From NCBI GenBank assembly GCA_946624065.1, contig CAMORT010000004.1:1-64000 (forward strand): a DNA stretch of 64,000 nt, in the 5' to 3' direction. The notes beneath the pieces are model-generated. The model ran no database searches. It saw nothing but the letters and a program-made list of their open reading frames with translations, and had not been told where the DNA came from. How positions within the stretch are numbered: position 1 is the first letter of the stretch; every line of letters starts with the position of its first letter. Positions 9,290-16,822 of this stretch are shown one piece after another. Source of the stretch: F23-D06 sp002392325. Its GTDB lineage: Bacteria > Bacteroidota > Bacteroidia > Bacteroidales > WCHB1-69. Both the position numbers and the translations under genes were made by a program.

Positions 9290-9363
9290 TTACGGATTCA
9301 CACAATATTTTCCACATTTCTTCGTATATATTCCTTGTGCCCCCAAAACCAGATTGATCATCA

Positions 9364-11859
9364 TTGAAAAATAAAAAACTGTTTTTCCTGATCCTCACCT
9401 TGCTGATGACGACCTTCGCCTATGGTCAGAAGGCCGTCGTGAAAGGCGTTGTGCTGGACGAGGAGAACCAGCCTATCGAGAATGTGGTCATTCAGGTGCT
9501 GGATTATAACACACAAACCATCACCAGTGATTTCGGGCAATTTGCCATCAATGTTCCCGAAAATGTGGAATTCCGCCTGTACTTCCAGCAAATCAGCCAC
9601 CGCGACACGGTATTGCGCTTCAAACTAAAGCCAAGAGAATCCAAAAACATCACCGTGATCCTGCCCACTATCGGCAACCGGCTGGAGCAGGTGAACATTC
9701 AGAGCAATAGCGACAACGGCTATATCCGTGTAAACCCGAAACTTTCCTTCCAGATGCCATCCCCGGGCGGCGGCATGGAGTCCATCATCAAGATGATGCC
9801 CGGCACCTCATCCGTCAACGAACTCAGTTCCCAATACAATGTGCGAGGCGGCAACTACGATGAAAACCTGGTTTTTGTAAACGACATACAAATCTATCGT
9901 CCGTTTCTTATCCGCAACGCCCAACAGGAAGGTCTGAGTTTTGTAAACACCGATTTGGCAGGCAATGTCATTTTCTCCGCCGGCGGTTTTGAAGCCAAAT
10001 ACGGCGACAAGATGTCTTCCGTGCTGGATGTCCAGTACAAGGAACCCACCCAATATGGCGGCTCACTGTCGGTGAGTATGCTGGGCGCCTCCGTACATGC
10101 GGAAGGGCGTGTGGACAGCTGCTTTTCGTTCCTGATCGGCTCCCGCTTCAAGTCCAACTCCTACCTGCTCCGCTCCATGCGCATGGCAGGCGACACCTCC
10201 GATTACAAACCACGCTATTTTGACACCCAAATGCTACTCAAGTGGGATATCTCCAAGAAATTCAGCATCAGTTTCTTAGGCAACATATCCCTCAACAGCT
10301 TCATTTACCAGCCCACCAACAGGGAAACCAACTTCGGTCCCACGGATATGACCCGACAATTCAAAATCTATTTCGACGGACAGGAGGTGGACCGTTACCA
10401 GAATTACCTCGGAGGGCTTACTTTTCATTACCGCCTTAATGAGAACAACATCTTAAAACTCATTCTCTCCTCATACTACGCCAAAGAGAGTGAAACCTAT
10501 GATATTCAGGGACAATACTGGTTGCATGAGGTTGAACCGGATTTAGAGTCCAGTACTGTACATATTTTGTCAACGCTGGGTTACGGCACCAATTTGGAGC
10601 ATGCGCGCAACCATATCACCTCCATTGTATCCGCCGCCGACCTGAGAGGCGAGCACAAACTGCCCGCATACAACCTGCTGTCTTGGGGTTTTAAAGCCCA
10701 AAACGAGATCATCCATGACCAAATCAAGGAATGGACCATGAACGACTCCTCCGGACTCACACTGCCCTTCATCTTCAACACTCCCGGCGAGCCCGTACCG
10801 CTAGACGATCCTTCCCGAATCCTCACCTTTGGCGAAAACGCGTACTTAGTTTCCGTCAACAACTTGAATACCATGCGCTTAACGGGGTTCATACAGGACC
10901 AATGGAAGATTGATGGCGACAGTTCCTCCCATTACATTCTGAACGCCGGATTGCGTTTCCACTACTGGACCTACAACAAACGGGAATTCACCGTATCCCC
11001 GAGGGTTTCTTTTGTTTACAACCCTCACTGGAAACATGACTGGATCTTTTCCATCCGCACCGGTCTTTACTATCAGCCGGCCTTTTATCGGGAAATGCGG
11101 TATGTGGATGGCACTTTGAATCCAGACATCCGGTCACAACGATCCTTTCAAATCGTAGCCGGCGCCGAATACAATTTCAAAATGTGGCGACGGCCGTTTA
11201 AATTTACCGCAGAAGCGTATTATAAATATCTGGACCATCTCATCTCATATTCCATTGACAATGTGCGAATTACCTACAGTGGTTACAACGATGCCGTGGG
11301 TTACGCCACCGGACTTGACTTGAAATTGAGTGGCGAGTTCATCCGCGGTCTGGAGTCCTGGTTCGCCGTATCCATCATGGATACCAAAGAGGATATCTTG
11401 GATGATTACTACTATGACAAGGACGGTAACCGGATAGAACCCGGATATCTTCCCCGCCCCACCGACCAACGCATGGCATTCAACCTATTCTTCCAAGACC
11501 ATATTCCCGGATTCCCGCAATTCCGGGTGCATCTCAACTTTGTCTTTGCCAGCGGACTTCCGGTAGGTCCCGTAAACGCCCCCGCATATCAACGGGTTCG
11601 TGACCCCAAATGGTATCGCCGCGTGGACTTGGGATTCTCGTTCATGTTCCTTGAGCAAAGCCGCGACCGCATGCGCAACAAGTCCAAATTCATCCGCAGC
11701 ATCAAAAACGCGGGTATCTATATTGAGGTGTTCAATTTGCTTGGCACCAAAAATGTGGCATCATACTCTTGGATATCCGATATTTACAACAACTCATACG
11801 CCGTTCCGAACTTCCTGACCGGAAGGATGATCAATGTGAAGTTTGCCGTGGAGTTTTAG
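9364..11859 (+). CDS. TonB-dependent outer-membrane receptor with carboxypeptidase-like N-domain
   Basis: An 831-residue outer-membrane receptor. TTG at 9364 is taken as start because it is followed at once by a signal peptide (KNKKLFFLILTLLMTTFAYG, cleavage before Gln) and no ATG lies upstream in frame. Residues ~22-105 are a carboxypeptidase regulatory-like (CarboxypepD_reg) domain (VVKGVVLDEENQPIENVVIQV). The TonB plug follows (ESIIKMMPGT, then YNVRGGNYDENLVFVNDIQIYRP and GGFEAKYGDKMSSVLDVQY), then a 22-strand barrel ending in an aromatic residue (VKFAVEF). There is no SusD partner gene, so a SusCD glycan system is unlikely. The substrate is unknown. The cobalamin riboswitch lies after this gene, not before it, so B12 control is not shown. 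Confidence 0.9.
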   Translation: MKNKKLFFLILTLLMTTFAYGQKAVVKGVVLDEENQPIENVVIQVLDYNTQTITSDFGQFAINVPENVEFRLYFQQISHRDTVLRFKLKPRESKNITVILPTIGNRLEQVNIQSNSDNGYIRVNPKLSFQMPSPGGGMESIIKMMPGTSSVNELSSQYNVRGGNYDENLVFVNDIQIYRPFLIRNAQQEGLSFVNTDLAGNVIFSAGGFEAKYGDKMSSVLDVQYKEPTQYGGSLSVSMLGASVHAEGRVDSCFSFLIGSRFKSNSYLLRSMRMAGDTSDYKPRYFDTQMLLKWDISKKFSISFLGNISLNSFIYQPTNRETNFGPTDMTRQFKIYFDGQEVDRYQNYLGGLTFHYRLNENNILKLILSSYYAKESETYDIQGQYWLHEVEPDLESSTVHILSTLGYGTNLEHARNHITSIVSAADLRGEHKLPAYNLLSWGFKAQNEIIHDQIKEWTMNDSSGLTLPFIFNTPGEPVPLDDPSRILTFGENAYLVSVNNLNTMRLTGFIQDQWKIDGDSSSHYILNAGLRFHYWTYNKREFTVSPRVSFVYNPHWKHDWIFSIRTGLYYQPAFYREMRYVDGTLNPDIRSQRSFQIVAGAEYNFKMWRRPFKFTAEAYYKYLDHLISYSIDNVRITYSGYNDAVGYATGLDLKLSGEFIRGLESWFAVSIMDTKEDILDDYYYDKDGNRIEPGYLPRPTDQRMAFNLFFQDHIPGFPQFRVHLNFVFASGLPVGPVNAPAYQRVRDPKWYRRVDLGFSFMFLEQSRDRMRNKSKFIRSIKNAGIYIEVFNLLGTKNVASYSWISDIYNNSYAVPNFLTGRMINVKFAVEF

Positions 11860-11881
11860 TTCCTCACCTTTCTTTTTTTAG

Positions 11882-11889
11882 TATCTTTG
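11882..11889 (+). promoter_or_regulatory. Bacteroidetes -7 box (TATCTTTG) ahead of the cobalamin riboswitch
   Basis: TAnnTTTG match positioned just before the riboswitch aptamer, 23 nt after the TonB receptor gene ends, so the transcript would begin around 11895 and carry the whole aptamer. Confidence 0.65.
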
Positions 11890-11895
11890 CCCCGT

Positions 11896-12075
11896 TTTTG
11901 GCGAAGCGGTCATTTTTTTGCCGTTTCAGGGAAACAGGTGCGAATCCTGTACAGTACCCGCTGCTGTAAGTTTCATCCGTTTCCGGCACAAAAAAGTCAC
12001 TGCCGCAAGGTGGGAAGGCGTGTCGGGAGAAACAAGTCAGAATACCGGCCTAAAACATGTTGTTAACCGCTTCGG
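11896..12075 (+). ncRNA. Cobalamin (B12) riboswitch
   Basis: The leader shows the conserved pieces of the AdoCbl/cobalamin aptamer in order. These are GGGAAACAGGTGCGAATCC (from about 11930), the GTACCCGCTGCTGTAA-type core, GTCACTGCCGCAAGG with TGGGAAGGCG (11996-12020), and the B12 box AAGTCAGAATACCGGCC (12034-12050). Downstream, CGCTT/AAGCG and CATGT/ACATG can pair, and TCGGG (12072-12076) can alternatively pair with CCCGA (12093-12097), which could be the expression platform. Binding of cobalamin would be expected to repress the following lipoprotein gene. Boundaries are approximate. Confidence 0.93.
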
Positions 12076-12130
12076 GAGATAAGCGACATGCTGCCCGAGC
12101 ACCATTATTAACCCATTAAATGCCGAGGTA

Positions 12131-13201
12131 ATGCATTTCAAACAACCCTTTTTCCACGGAATCATTTTGTTTATGTTCGCCGTATTTTGCGGTGCCAGCT
12201 GCCAGCCCCCCACTCCACCCCCAACCCCTCCCGTTGACACTCAAGCAAGCGGCATCTACATTCTCAACGAAGGTCTTTTCCAACACAACAACAGCACCAT
12301 ATCATTTTACAACTTCGACACGGGCGATTTTCGCGCAGACTTGTTTCTTGAGATAAACCAGCGTGGCCTTGGCGACACAGGAAATGACCTTAAACGATAT
12401 GGCAACAAACTCTACTGTGTGGTCAACAACTCCCATCGGGTGGAAGTAATGGATTTCGCCACAGCAAAATCCATCAAAGCCATCAGTCTTCCCGGGAAAA
12501 GCCCTCGTCATATCACCTTCCACCAAAACAAAGCGTATGTCTCCTGCTTTGACGGCGATGTGGTGCGTATTGACACAGCCACCTTGGAAGTGGAGCAATC
12601 CGTACACTCAGGCAACAACCCCGAAGGTCTCTGCGTATGCAACGGCAAACTCTATGTGGCCAATTCCGGCGGACTGAACAATCCGGATTATGACAAGACC
12701 GTGTCCGTATTTGATGTCAACACTTTGACTCTGCTGAAGACCATCGAGGTCGGGATCAACCCGTACATGGTGGCCGCCAGCGACAACGGACAATATGTGT
12801 ATGTGTGCACGCGCGGCGATTACATTGACCAGTGCGGCACGCTCTCCCGCATTGATGCCCATACCGACCAAGTTAGCCAGACATGGCAAAACATCCAAAA
12901 CTTCTGTTTAGACGGGAACAAAGCATATGTGTATGAGGTGGACTACAATGCCGCTTCCAACCCTGTCAAAGTGCTCGACCTTACCAATCCGGATATGGAG
13001 CCAACCCTTTTCATTACCGATGGCACCAATTTGCAAATGCCCTACGGCATCACCGTAAACCCATTGAATGGGGATGTCTATATTACGGATGCTCACAATT
13101 TTACAGTCACGGGAGATGTATTCTGTTTCGACAAAAACGGCAAAAAGAAATTCTCTTTCTCTGCGGGATTGAACCCGAGTGCCATTGTGTTTAAGCAATA
13201 G
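12131..13201 (+). CDS. BtuG-like cobalamin-binding beta-propeller lipoprotein (YncE/DUF5074 family)
   Basis: A 356-residue exported lipoprotein: N-terminal hydrophobic stretch ending in the lipobox GASC (lipidated Cys about residue 24), then a Pro-rich tether. The rest has propeller-blade repeats with the YncE pattern, such as KLYCVVNNSHRVEVMDF, KAYVSCFDGDVVRID, KLYVANSGG, SVFDVNTLTLLKTIEVGINP and DVYITDAHN. In Bacteroides thetaiotaomicron BtuG is a surface beta-propeller lipoprotein of this family that binds cobalamin very tightly and passes it to the TonB receptor BtuB. The cobalamin riboswitch directly upstream is strong contextual support for the same role. No btuB or SusD-like gene follows, so its partner receptor must be elsewhere or be the receptor just upstream. 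A terminator follows at 13350. Confidence 0.8.
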   Translation: MHFKQPFFHGIILFMFAVFCGASCQPPTPPPTPPVDTQASGIYILNEGLFQHNNSTISFYNFDTGDFRADLFLEINQRGLGDTGNDLKRYGNKLYCVVNNSHRVEVMDFATAKSIKAISLPGKSPRHITFHQNKAYVSCFDGDVVRIDTATLEVEQSVHSGNNPEGLCVCNGKLYVANSGGLNNPDYDKTVSVFDVNTLTLLKTIEVGINPYMVAASDNGQYVYVCTRGDYIDQCGTLSRIDAHTDQVSQTWQNIQNFCLDGNKAYVYEVDYNAASNPVKVLDLTNPDMEPTLFITDGTNLQMPYGITVNPLNGDVYITDAHNFTVTGDVFCFDKNGKKKFSFSAGLNPSAIVFKQ

Positions 13202-13363
13202 GATGTATCGACAAACAGCGAGAACATCATCAATCTCGTTCTGGTTATACGGAGTGTTGAACACCACCGTAAACCTGCCATGAGCGAGCTCTAGCGCAAG
13301 CCATAAAATATCTTCTCTGTTTTTGTTTACATATAGTGTCAATTTCGCGCCGCCAAATGCCAT
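13200..13363 (-). pseudogene. Possible gene remnant at the left edge of the island
   Basis: On the minus strand an ATG at 13363 opens about 54 codons with protein-like composition (GRFTVVFNTPYNQNEIDDV near the middle). They then run into the antisense of the BtuG-like gene, where coding character is lost. I recognise no family. It may be the surviving start of a gene cut off at this boundary, or chance. The strong terminator for the opposite strand lies over its first codons. Confidence 0.25.
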
Positions 13364-13379
13364 TTTCAGGCGGTTTTTT
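13350..13379 (+). terminator. Rho-independent terminator downstream of the BtuG-like gene
   Basis: CCGCC (13350-13354) pairs with GGCGG (13369-13373), with AAAT/ATTT pairing inside and a three-base bulge, followed by six T. It lies about 150 nt after the stop codon and just before the promoter of the next operon. Confidence 0.7.
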
Positions 13380-13381
13380 GC

Positions 13382-13389
13382 TATTTTTG
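13382..13389 (+). promoter_or_regulatory. Bacteroidetes -7 box (TATTTTTG) for the DdmDE-like operon
   Basis: TAnnTTTG match 86 nt before the helicase-nuclease start; the final G is also the first base of a perfect inverted repeat, so transcription would start inside or beside that repeat. Confidence 0.6.
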
Positions 13390-13419
13390 CAGAACCACAA
13401 AAAATAATTGTGGTTCTGC
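13389..13419 (+). promoter_or_regulatory. Perfect 12-bp inverted repeat at the presumed transcription start of the DdmDE-like operon
   Basis: GCAGAACCACAA (13389-13400) and its exact reverse complement (13408-13419) flank AAAATAA, and TATTTTTAT follows. The dyad abuts the -7 box. It could be an operator for a repressor, a 5' hairpin protecting the mRNA, or an attenuator; the T-rich stretch after it is interrupted, so full termination is less likely. Confidence 0.5.
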
Positions 13420-13474
13420 TATTTTTATAATGAATTATCGCCATATGACAAAAAGGAGGTTGTTCTAATATTTT

Positions 13475-16400
13475 ATGAAAGATATTTTGCGTAATTTTCT
13501 TGAGAAAAACAAACAAGATTCTGGTTTAATGTTGTTACCGTTAACAACTGGGTCAGGGAAAACTCATCATGTTCTTGAATATATTGCTGATTTACTTACG
13601 CGAAACAGAGAACAAAAGGTGTTCTTTATAACAACGCAAAAGAAGAATCTCCCTGTCGAAAAACTACGCAGCTTATACAAGGGTAGTGATTTTGATGAAA
13701 GGGTTTTGCGAATCCAGTCAGTAATGGATTGTGTAAAAGAAAACTTGACTGATGAATTGGTTAAAGAAATTAAAGACAAACACCCAATTCTTGCAAGTTC
13801 CCCGAAATTCAGAATGTTAGTTGCTGTTCGCAGAGAAATACTTCGTATTGGCGATGAAAACATAGAAACGGGACGGGTGGCAGAACGTGATTTTCGTGAT
13901 GAGCTGTTAAGTTTTCTAAAAAAGGACTGTAAAAAAGAAGATCTTCTAAATAAAATAAAAACAGACATGTCATGGCGATGGGTCGGTAAATTATATCCAA
14001 TGGTTTACACAGCGGAACGACAAGTTTATTTTATGAGTATGGACAAATTTATGCTCCCGTATAACACTCTTGTTGATCCGATAGAGAAACTTGTTGATAG
14101 TAAGTGGTTCCATGGCGCGTATGTCTTTATTGATGAATTTGATGCAACAAAAGGAACCGTTCTCAATAGAATTATTGATGACAAATACAATAAAATCAAT
14201 CTAATAGCATTGGCAAAAAAAATCACACAAGGTTTAAACTATACCGATTTCCCAGCTATTTATACAGATACCGAGAAAATAATTAAAAATAACTTAACTA
14301 ATTTCAATCAATTAAGCAAGGATTATTGTTTTAAATACGCATTCAAAACATCAGATGAGATTAAATCAACAGATAGTTTTTTGTTTCACGATAACGGATA
14401 TTGGGGACAAACCACAGAGAAGAGCTTAATAGTGAGAACCGACACCCAGCGAAAACAGAACATTATTAATTATAAATCTGGAGATAACGACAATAAAACA
14501 TATACGCTATATGAGCTTTTGTCTAAAATACAGAGCAAACTAACGTATTTTCAGAATGGCGTTTCATATATCGCCAAAGACTACACCAACAAAAAAGATG
14601 TAAATCTTAAAACTGCGGTTGATTCTTTTTTAAACTTATTTCTTGATAATCCTTTTAGCGATTACATTTCCGCACAGGTGATGTCGATTTTACGGGCAGA
14701 GAATGATAAGAAAAGCGATATATCTATAATGGACAAATTTGATACATCATTCTATAAAAAAGGGTTTCGCTATACCAGATTGGAGAATGATGACTTTAGT
14801 AATGCGGAACAATCAGAGGTGACTTTATACTCCTATAATGATACGCCTGAATCTGTAATGGAGAAAATGGCTAAAGTCGCAAAGATTGTGGGAATTTCGG
14901 CGACGGCTACACTTAAAACCGTATTAGGGAACTACGATATTGATTATTTGCGACGTAAGTTGCTTGACAAATACTATGTCTTGAGAGAAGATGAACAAAA
15001 ACACTTGAAAAATTTCCTCAATGAATCAAAGAAGAATTATCACAAAACTAATATCAATGTTGAATTTACTGATATTTCAGAAAAAGAATATACCGATGAA
15101 GTATGGTTGAACATTGTTTCGGAAACAGATGCACAAGAAATAACAGAAGCATTAAATAATAGTTATGGCACTAACAATTATATAAAATTCAGATTTTATA
15201 AAATATCGTGGGCATTCAAACAATTCTATTCGCACGATGATATTAAATCATTCTTGTGCTTTATGAATTTGCACCCAAAAAAAGGGAATGATTTGGGTTG
15301 TGAGATGTTGTCTTTTATTTTTGATAAAATAACAGGGGAAAATGGTGGAGCAAAAAATTTGATAGAATATTTAAACAACGAAGGAGAAGGTTATGATAGT
15401 AATTTGAATCGAGTAAGAGATCGTTTAAGCAAAGGAGATAGATTGTTTGTAATATCTGTTTACAAAACTCTTGGTACTGGCCAAAACCCACAATACAAAA
15501 TTCCAAATGGCATCGAAGTAGTAAAAATCAACGACAAATATGATAAAGACGAAAAGGATTTTGACGCAATCTATTTGGACAAACCTACTCATATAATCAG
15601 CAATTTATATGATACTTCACAACTAAAATGGGATGAGAATGATTTCTTAAAGTTTGTTTTTGAGATGGAGTATTTGTGTCAAAACGGAGATATAAGCGTG
15701 TCACAAAAAAGAGAACTGATAAATGCTGGTTCTAGAAAGTTGTGTGGTATACCTTGCAAAAGAAAAAGAGATATAGACGTTGAACGTATGCAGCCATACA
15801 AAGGCTTAGCGACACAGGTGATAAATCAAGGTTGCGGGCGTATTTGTCGTACTAACAAGAAGAACAAGAACATATACATTTTTGCAGATAGAGATATTTC
15901 AAGTGTAATTGACCCTTCGGCAAGAACGGCAATCCCATTGAGCCCTGAATTTGAAAAATTGCTCGACGAGTTAGAAAAGATTGGTATTCAAGAATCTGCA
16001 CCAACATTATATGAGGAAAAGGCTAAAAAAATTGCAACAGATACATCCCGAACTATTGGCAGTTATTTATCCTGGGAAGATAGGTGGACAGCTAACAAAA
16101 TAGATGAGTGGAAGCAAATGCGGTCGTACGCATTATTATTCCCTACTCCCAACGAACAAGAGTTCAAAACTTTTCCACTTTGTGATATGTATGTTGAATT
16201 GCCGGAAAAACAGTCGGCATATTGGTATGACCAATCGGAAGATTATGGGAAATTTGACGCAATCAGTTTTACGAAGAAATTATCTCAGGAAGTATCCGAA
16301 GAAGATTGCCAGTTGAAAACATTGATGAAAATTCCAGGCATAAAAGAATTATTTGAAAGGAAAGGCTATAATACATTCTGGACCCCTACCAAATATATGA

Positions 16401-16822
16401 TGTCACCTTCTTTGTATAGTCGAATATATAAGGGCGCATTGGGCGAGGTTGTTGGGAAACAAATATTTAAAGACACAATAGATGTTGAGCTGGAAGACAT
16501 AGAAGATAGTTCTGTTTATGAATTCTTAGATTACAAGGTGCCGGGTAAACCTATATATGTGGATTTCAAGTTGTGGAAAGAATTTGATTTGGGTAAGGAT
16601 AAATCTGATAAACAACGTTCGGAGATTTTCGCTAAAGCGAAAAAATGTAAAGCCAAAAAAGTTTTCATTGTCAATATTTGCTCAACAACCGAACGCTCAT
16701 GTAAACCACCAATTGAAGAAGAAGGCTGCACTTTATTCGAAATACCACAATTATACTATGAGAATGGAGACCAAGTTAAACTCTCTATTAGTTCAATAGA
16801 AACAATATCCAAACACTTATGA
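13475..16822 (+). CDS. DdmD-like SF2 helicase fused to a PD-(D/E)XK nuclease
   Basis: A 1115-residue cytoplasmic protein with both engines readable. Helicase: Walker A TTGSGKT (Lys29), Walker B IDEFD (Asp220-Glu221), a motif III-like GISATAT, and motif VI QGCGRICR (Gln785, Arg789, Arg792). The C-terminal nuclease has the ordered residues of a PD-(D/E)XK site: Glu991 (GALGE), Asp1019 (FLDYK), Asp1030 and Lys1032 (VDFK). In Vibrio cholerae DdmD (about 1190 aa) has this same helicase-then-nuclease layout and degrades plasmids when recruited by DdmE. The stop overlaps the next start (ATGA), so the two products are probably made together. A strong AGGAGG lies unusually far (about 15 nt) from the ATG. 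The gene is visibly richer in A+T than its neighbours, which suggests horizontal transfer. Other helicase-nuclease defence proteins are the alternative. Confidence 0.78.
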   Translation: MKDILRNFLEKNKQDSGLMLLPLTTGSGKTHHVLEYIADLLTRNREQKVFFITTQKKNLPVEKLRSLYKGSDFDERVLRIQSVMDCVKENLTDELVKEIKDKHPILASSPKFRMLVAVRREILRIGDENIETGRVAERDFRDELLSFLKKDCKKEDLLNKIKTDMSWRWVGKLYPMVYTAERQVYFMSMDKFMLPYNTLVDPIEKLVDSKWFHGAYVFIDEFDATKGTVLNRIIDDKYNKINLIALAKKITQGLNYTDFPAIYTDTEKIIKNNLTNFNQLSKDYCFKYAFKTSDEIKSTDSFLFHDNGYWGQTTEKSLIVRTDTQRKQNIINYKSGDNDNKTYTLYELLSKIQSKLTYFQNGVSYIAKDYTNKKDVNLKTAVDSFLNLFLDNPFSDYISAQVMSILRAENDKKSDISIMDKFDTSFYKKGFRYTRLENDDFSNAEQSEVTLYSYNDTPESVMEKMAKVAKIVGISATATLKTVLGNYDIDYLRRKLLDKYYVLREDEQKHLKNFLNESKKNYHKTNINVEFTDISEKEYTDEVWLNIVSETDAQEITEALNNSYGTNNYIKFRFYKISWAFKQFYSHDDIKSFLCFMNLHPKKGNDLGCEMLSFIFDKITGENGGAKNLIEYLNNEGEGYDSNLNRVRDRLSKGDRLFVISVYKTLGTGQNPQYKIPNGIEVVKINDKYDKDEKDFDAIYLDKPTHIISNLYDTSQLKWDENDFLKFVFEMEYLCQNGDISVSQKRELINAGSRKLCGIPCKRKRDIDVERMQPYKGLATQVINQGCGRICRTNKKNKNIYIFADRDISSVIDPSARTAIPLSPEFEKLLDELEKIGIQESAPTLYEEKAKKIATDTSRTIGSYLSWEDRWTANKIDEWKQMRSYALLFPTPNEQEFKTFPLCDMYVELPEKQSAYWYDQSEDYGKFDAISFTKKLSQEVSEEDCQLKTLMKIPGIKELFERKGYNTFWTPTKYMMSPSLYSRIYKGALGEVVGKQIFKDTIDVELEDIEDSSVYEFLDYKVPGKPIYVDFKLWKEFDLGKDKSDKQRSEIFAKAKKCKAKKVFIVNICSTTERSCKPPIEEEGCTLFEIPQLYYENGDQVKLSISSIETISKHL

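Noticed and set aside
12908..13516. 202-codon minus-strand frame across the BtuG-like gene end and the ddm promoter region
   Set aside because: Most of it is antisense to the BtuG-like gene; only 13200-13363 has possible coding character and is listed as a doubtful remnant.
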